64,000 nt of DNA from Latrodectus hesperus (lineage: Eukaryota; Arthropoda; Arachnida; Araneae; Theridiidae), in contig CM075857.1 of assembly GCA_037975125.1 (NCBI GenBank), positions 90,463,199 to 90,527,198 of the forward strand, in the 5' to 3' direction. Shown piece by piece: positions 60,776-64,000 of this stretch. The stretch's first letter is position 1; each line of letters begins with the position of its first letter. The notes beneath the pieces are model-generated. The model searched no databases and had not been told where the DNA came from. It saw nothing but the letters and a program-made list of their open reading frames with translations. The position numbers and the translations under genes were made by a program.

Positions 60776-61170
<395 letters not shown>

Positions 61171-61289
61171 CATCTGTGTGTGTGTTGTTGTTGCTTACTA
61201 AAAGTATTTATTTATCGTATGTAAGATTTTAAAAAATTTGATACACTTTGCTTTACTTTCTTAATTTTGCTGTGGGTGTATTTCACAAA

Positions 61290-61800
61290 TAAAGTTCTTA
61301 CGCCCCAACTGTTGTGACAGCAAAGGGTTAACAAAAGAAGCGCTCTGTTATCCGCATCAATCTACACTCACCGCCAATAAGCTTAAAAAAAGAATCCGGG
61401 GTTTTTCGGCGATCTTCCGGATTCCCTTCGCACTGCAGCCGGAGCAGGGGGCTGAAGTTGTCAATAATCCGGGGCACGTGAGCGCACTCCCTCCCAATTA
61501 GCATATGGCAGGCTCGTGCGCACCACGTGGGGCATGTTTCTGTTTCTCGAACATAAACCGTCCTCTCCCGACCGGATTGGCGTAACGAGATCTGCATGCG
61601 ACCCTCCTCGCCGACCCCGATGACAGAGTACATCGCCTCAGACGCGCGCTTTCTCTTCTCGGATGCGCTTTGCGTGCATAAAAACGCGCCGAAATAATAA
61701 GTTCCTGCCTCGGGGTCCCGGATTTTGGCGACAAAACTGCGGACTAGAGTTTTGACGCACCGAGTCTGGGGAAATCATTATGAAAGTGGCGACGAGAGGA
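61290..61800. promoter_or_regulatory. GC-rich, E-box-containing patch, candidate intronic enhancer
   Basis: Over 500 bp of GC- and CpG-rich sequence inside the presumed Rx-like intron. Two CACGTG E-boxes (61475-61480 and 61524-61529) flank CAATTAG (61495-61501), directly followed by the E-box CATATG (61502-61507). TGCATAAAAACGCG at ~61675 is TATA-like. Two minus-strand frames of 78 and 101 codons are open in different phases, neither with a domain. An alternative promoter or a gene exon are other options. Confidence 0.4.
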
Positions 61801-61804
61801 ATTT

Positions 61805-62380
61805 TCGAGATGTTCTTTTTTTTTATTATTAGTATTATTCATCATTTTCTTTTTATCATTTTCGTGAAAAAATTGAGCCTAAAAAAGTAGTGATCTCTAT
61901 CCGGTAGAACGTAAAGGATTGCCTTTTCAAAAATATAACTCAATTTGAAGCGTTTGATATTTCTTAGATTCGGGTTCCTAAATAATACCATTCAAGCCAA
62001 ATACATAAAATGCTCCTAAAAAGCAAATATTCTTAAGGATAAGAATGGCTATTGTTTGATGAATAAGTATTAATTTAAAGATTTTGCTATTGGAATGAAT
62101 TTTTCAGATTAAAAATATAAATTTCCTGTAGAAATTTCTTCTGACTTTAAGTTTTTTTTATTTTTTCTGGTTTATTAATCATCTTTGAGAAAGCATTGCA
62201 ATATTAATGTAGATTTCCTAAACGCACATGAAATAAAACTGCATAAAGTGTTTTTATAAATAATATATTGCTTAGTATTTTGCATTTTTCATTTCTATGG
62301 TCAAAATAAAACAAATGCTCCTAAAATGCCTAACAACCACGTAAAATATGTAATACCACATGTACACATGTGTTGCTGTT
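61805..62380. other. AT-rich non-coding stretch
   Basis: No features recognised. Confidence 0.5.
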
Positions 62381-62393
62381 TAAAGTAATTGAC

Positions 62394-62575
62394 GCCGAGC
62401 TGGCAGCCGAATAGTTCGCGCTCTTGCCTTCGGTTTTACAGTTCGTGGGTTCGAATCCCACCTTGGGCATGGATGTTTGTAGTGGTTCGGAATCCACTTT
62501 AAACCATAGGCCCCGGTCTAATTAGCCCTCGTGTGCAAAAAATGACCGTTGAGCTACAGACAAACTAAACCAATC
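62394..62575 (+). repeat. tRNA-derived SINE, family E, with 11-bp target duplication
   Basis: Flanked by AAGTAATTGAC (62383-62393 and 62576-62586). Head GAGCTGGCAGCCGAATAGTT (A box) and GTGGGTTCGAATCCCACCTT (B box), then GCATGGATGTTTGTAGTGG and the tail block CTCGTGTGCAAAAAATGACC ending AAACCAATC. A short SINE (182 bp) without a long A tail. Confidence 0.93.
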
Positions 62576-62589
62576 AAGTAATTGACTTT

Positions 62590-63058
62590 CTCACTATTGC
62601 AGAATACTAATGTTATATTCTCCCGCTAGATAATTTTTTTTTAAATTAACTAAAGTACTTTTTTTCTGACTGGTAGCTCCTTTTTATATATCATTCTCCC
62701 GTAAGATTGTATCCCGTATTGTTCTCCGTTTTCCCCTTCCACGAAGTAGACTGTCCTAGCGCAGGACTTGTAGAAAACCGGGAGGACAAAACTGAGAGCA
62801 GACGGGGCTTGGAGGTGTCAGAAGCAGTGACAGAAAATTGCCGAAGCGAAATCCTGTATCTCACGCTGCTAGAAAAGACTCTGTTGGTTACTGAACTCTG
62901 ACGTTCTACTGAATCCTAGAGACTGCAAAATCACAAAGTGGAAGTAATCAAATCTTATGAGTTTTCAGACGGGATAATATGATACTTACTCCCATAACAC
63001 GCGAGTTCAAATTATGAATGAACTTACAAGTTTTCTGAGTTCTTAAAATAGGCAGCCT
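62590..63058. other. Non-coding stretch with GC-richer core
   Basis: The part 62700-62920 is less AT-rich and holds a 64-codon frame (62707-62901) without a known domain. It could be another small conserved non-coding block. Confidence 0.35.
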
Positions 63059-63061
63059 AGT

Positions 63062-63177
<116 letters not shown>

Positions 63178-63343
63178 ATTTGTGCCCTTGTTGTAGCATA
63201 GGGTTCGTCACCCAAGTGTGTCCACCGTTGGAAAAAAAGTAACAGTATTTTCTTTTGTATAAGTTTATGTTTTTTTTATATAAATTATATTTCCAGCCAG
63301 TTAATTTTTTTATATTGTAATACATTCATTTTATTTTTTTAAT

Positions 63344-63583
63344 TGTTGTTGTTGTCGTGTGCCAGCTACGCTGGCAATATGGGGTGCGCTGCTCACTTTT
63401 TTAACTGAACCCTATTTTGGTGTGGAGTCCGACTTCCTCAGTACACACATCCCATAGGGACCCGTTTATAGGACAAAGACAGGATAGATAGAGAGATAGT
63501 ACATCCATGCCCGAACTGGGATTCGAACCCAGGACCTCCTTATCCGTAGTCAGGTATTCTGACCACTAGACAGGGCGGGCGGC
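63344..63583 (-). repeat. SINE family A-like copy with altered body
   Basis: Minus strand: GTCTAGTGGTCAGAATACCTG, CTGGGTTCGAATCCCAGTTC (B box), GGGCATGGATGTACTATCTC, TCCTATAAACGGGTCCC and a (CAA)n-like tail. The body near 63360-63440 (GTGCCAGCTACGCTGGC, itself a hairpin) differs from the other copies, so this is a subfamily or a recombinant. Target duplication not clear. Confidence 0.85.
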
Positions 63584-63589
63584 ATTACT

Positions 63590-64000
63590 TTAATTAATTA
63601 GTATAAATTATGAATACCGCATGAGTTCTTAACCATGTTGTTAGCAATGCTTAAGTGTTTGGAATAATAGATGCAAAATAAATTTATATATATGTAAATG
63701 GATTAGTAATTTTATGATTAAATTAAAAGCAATTTTTCCTTACAAAAACAAACCTAGTTTCTGCATCTATTTTCAGGTTTGAATCTAGGAAGAAAAAAAT
63801 AAATACACAACGCAATATTAAAAAAATATTACATTATTTCAATTCAAAATATTATTTGTAAACACTATATGATATAACGATAATTATCCGCACAACACTT
63901 AAAATCAACTTCTCTGAATTGGAAGTATTGATGTGTATCATTATAGTATAATATCAAAAGTAAGTGATTATATTTTCACAAAAGTGTAGCCCAATCTATG
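63590..64000. other. AT-rich end of window
   Basis: No features recognised. Confidence 0.5.

Noticed and set aside
61328..61734. Overlapping minus-strand ORFs of 101 and 78 codons
   Set aside because: Open in two phases at once in GC-rich sequence with no protein motif; no homeodomain residues could be found in them.

Overview
This window reads as nuclear DNA of an arthropod, most likely a spider. It is very AT-rich, almost gene-free, and full of degraded transposons, tRNA-derived SINEs and long (TA)n arrays. One convincing host coding exon is visible: the first coding exon of an Rx-like (retinal homeobox) paired-type homeobox gene at 48164-48452 (+). It carries a homeobox octapeptide, ends in a canonical splice donor, and has a GC-rich, CCAAT-containing island about 0.7 kb upstream. 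The homeodomain exon is not in the window, so intron 1 runs more than 15 kb past the right edge. The spider assignment is an inference from repeat content and style; the sequence does not prove it.

Layout. 0-5 kb: AT-rich DNA with a ~100-bp tandem repeat, a weak exon-like ORF (1650-1887, minus) and a GC-richer patch at 3.1-3.8 kb. 5-12 kb: SINE pieces, an array of the palindrome TTACATGTAA, a deleted mariner element with both TIRs, and a MITE nested inside an older repeat. 12.9-17 kb: a pogo/Tigger transposase relic and a Maverick/Polinton DNA polymerase relic. 17.5-25 kb: a 34-bp minisatellite, a 5'-truncated LINE with a 16-bp target-site duplication, several SINEs, and two GC-rich patches dense in developmental-type factor motifs. 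26-32 kb: a nearly full-length Tc1 element with broken frames, SINEs, MITEs, pogo-like non-autonomous elements and a 67-bp minisatellite. 32-39 kb: AT-rich DNA with SINEs and the unfilled counterpart of the nested repeat. 40-43.6 kb: a Helitron with helicase remnant, another pogo-like element and a Tc1 relic. 47-48.5 kb: the Rx-like exon and its upstream island. 51-64 kb: the presumed first intron, with SINEs, a deleted Helitron, an RNase H-bearing LINE end, a ~390-bp (TA)n array and another GC-rich, E-box-rich patch at 61.3-61.8 kb.

How the parts relate. None of the transposase or polymerase genes is intact. The SINEs look the youngest, because several keep perfect 9-12 bp target-site duplications. 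The large SINE family and the RNase H LINE share the same 3' end (ATTAG followed by (CAA)n), which suggests the LINE machinery mobilised the SINE. Two of the (TA)n arrays sit at the 5' ends of Helitrons. The GC-rich patches without coding signal around a lone developmental homeobox exon are the best candidates for cis-regulatory DNA. I see no sign of a bacterial-type gene system, CRISPR array or rRNA.
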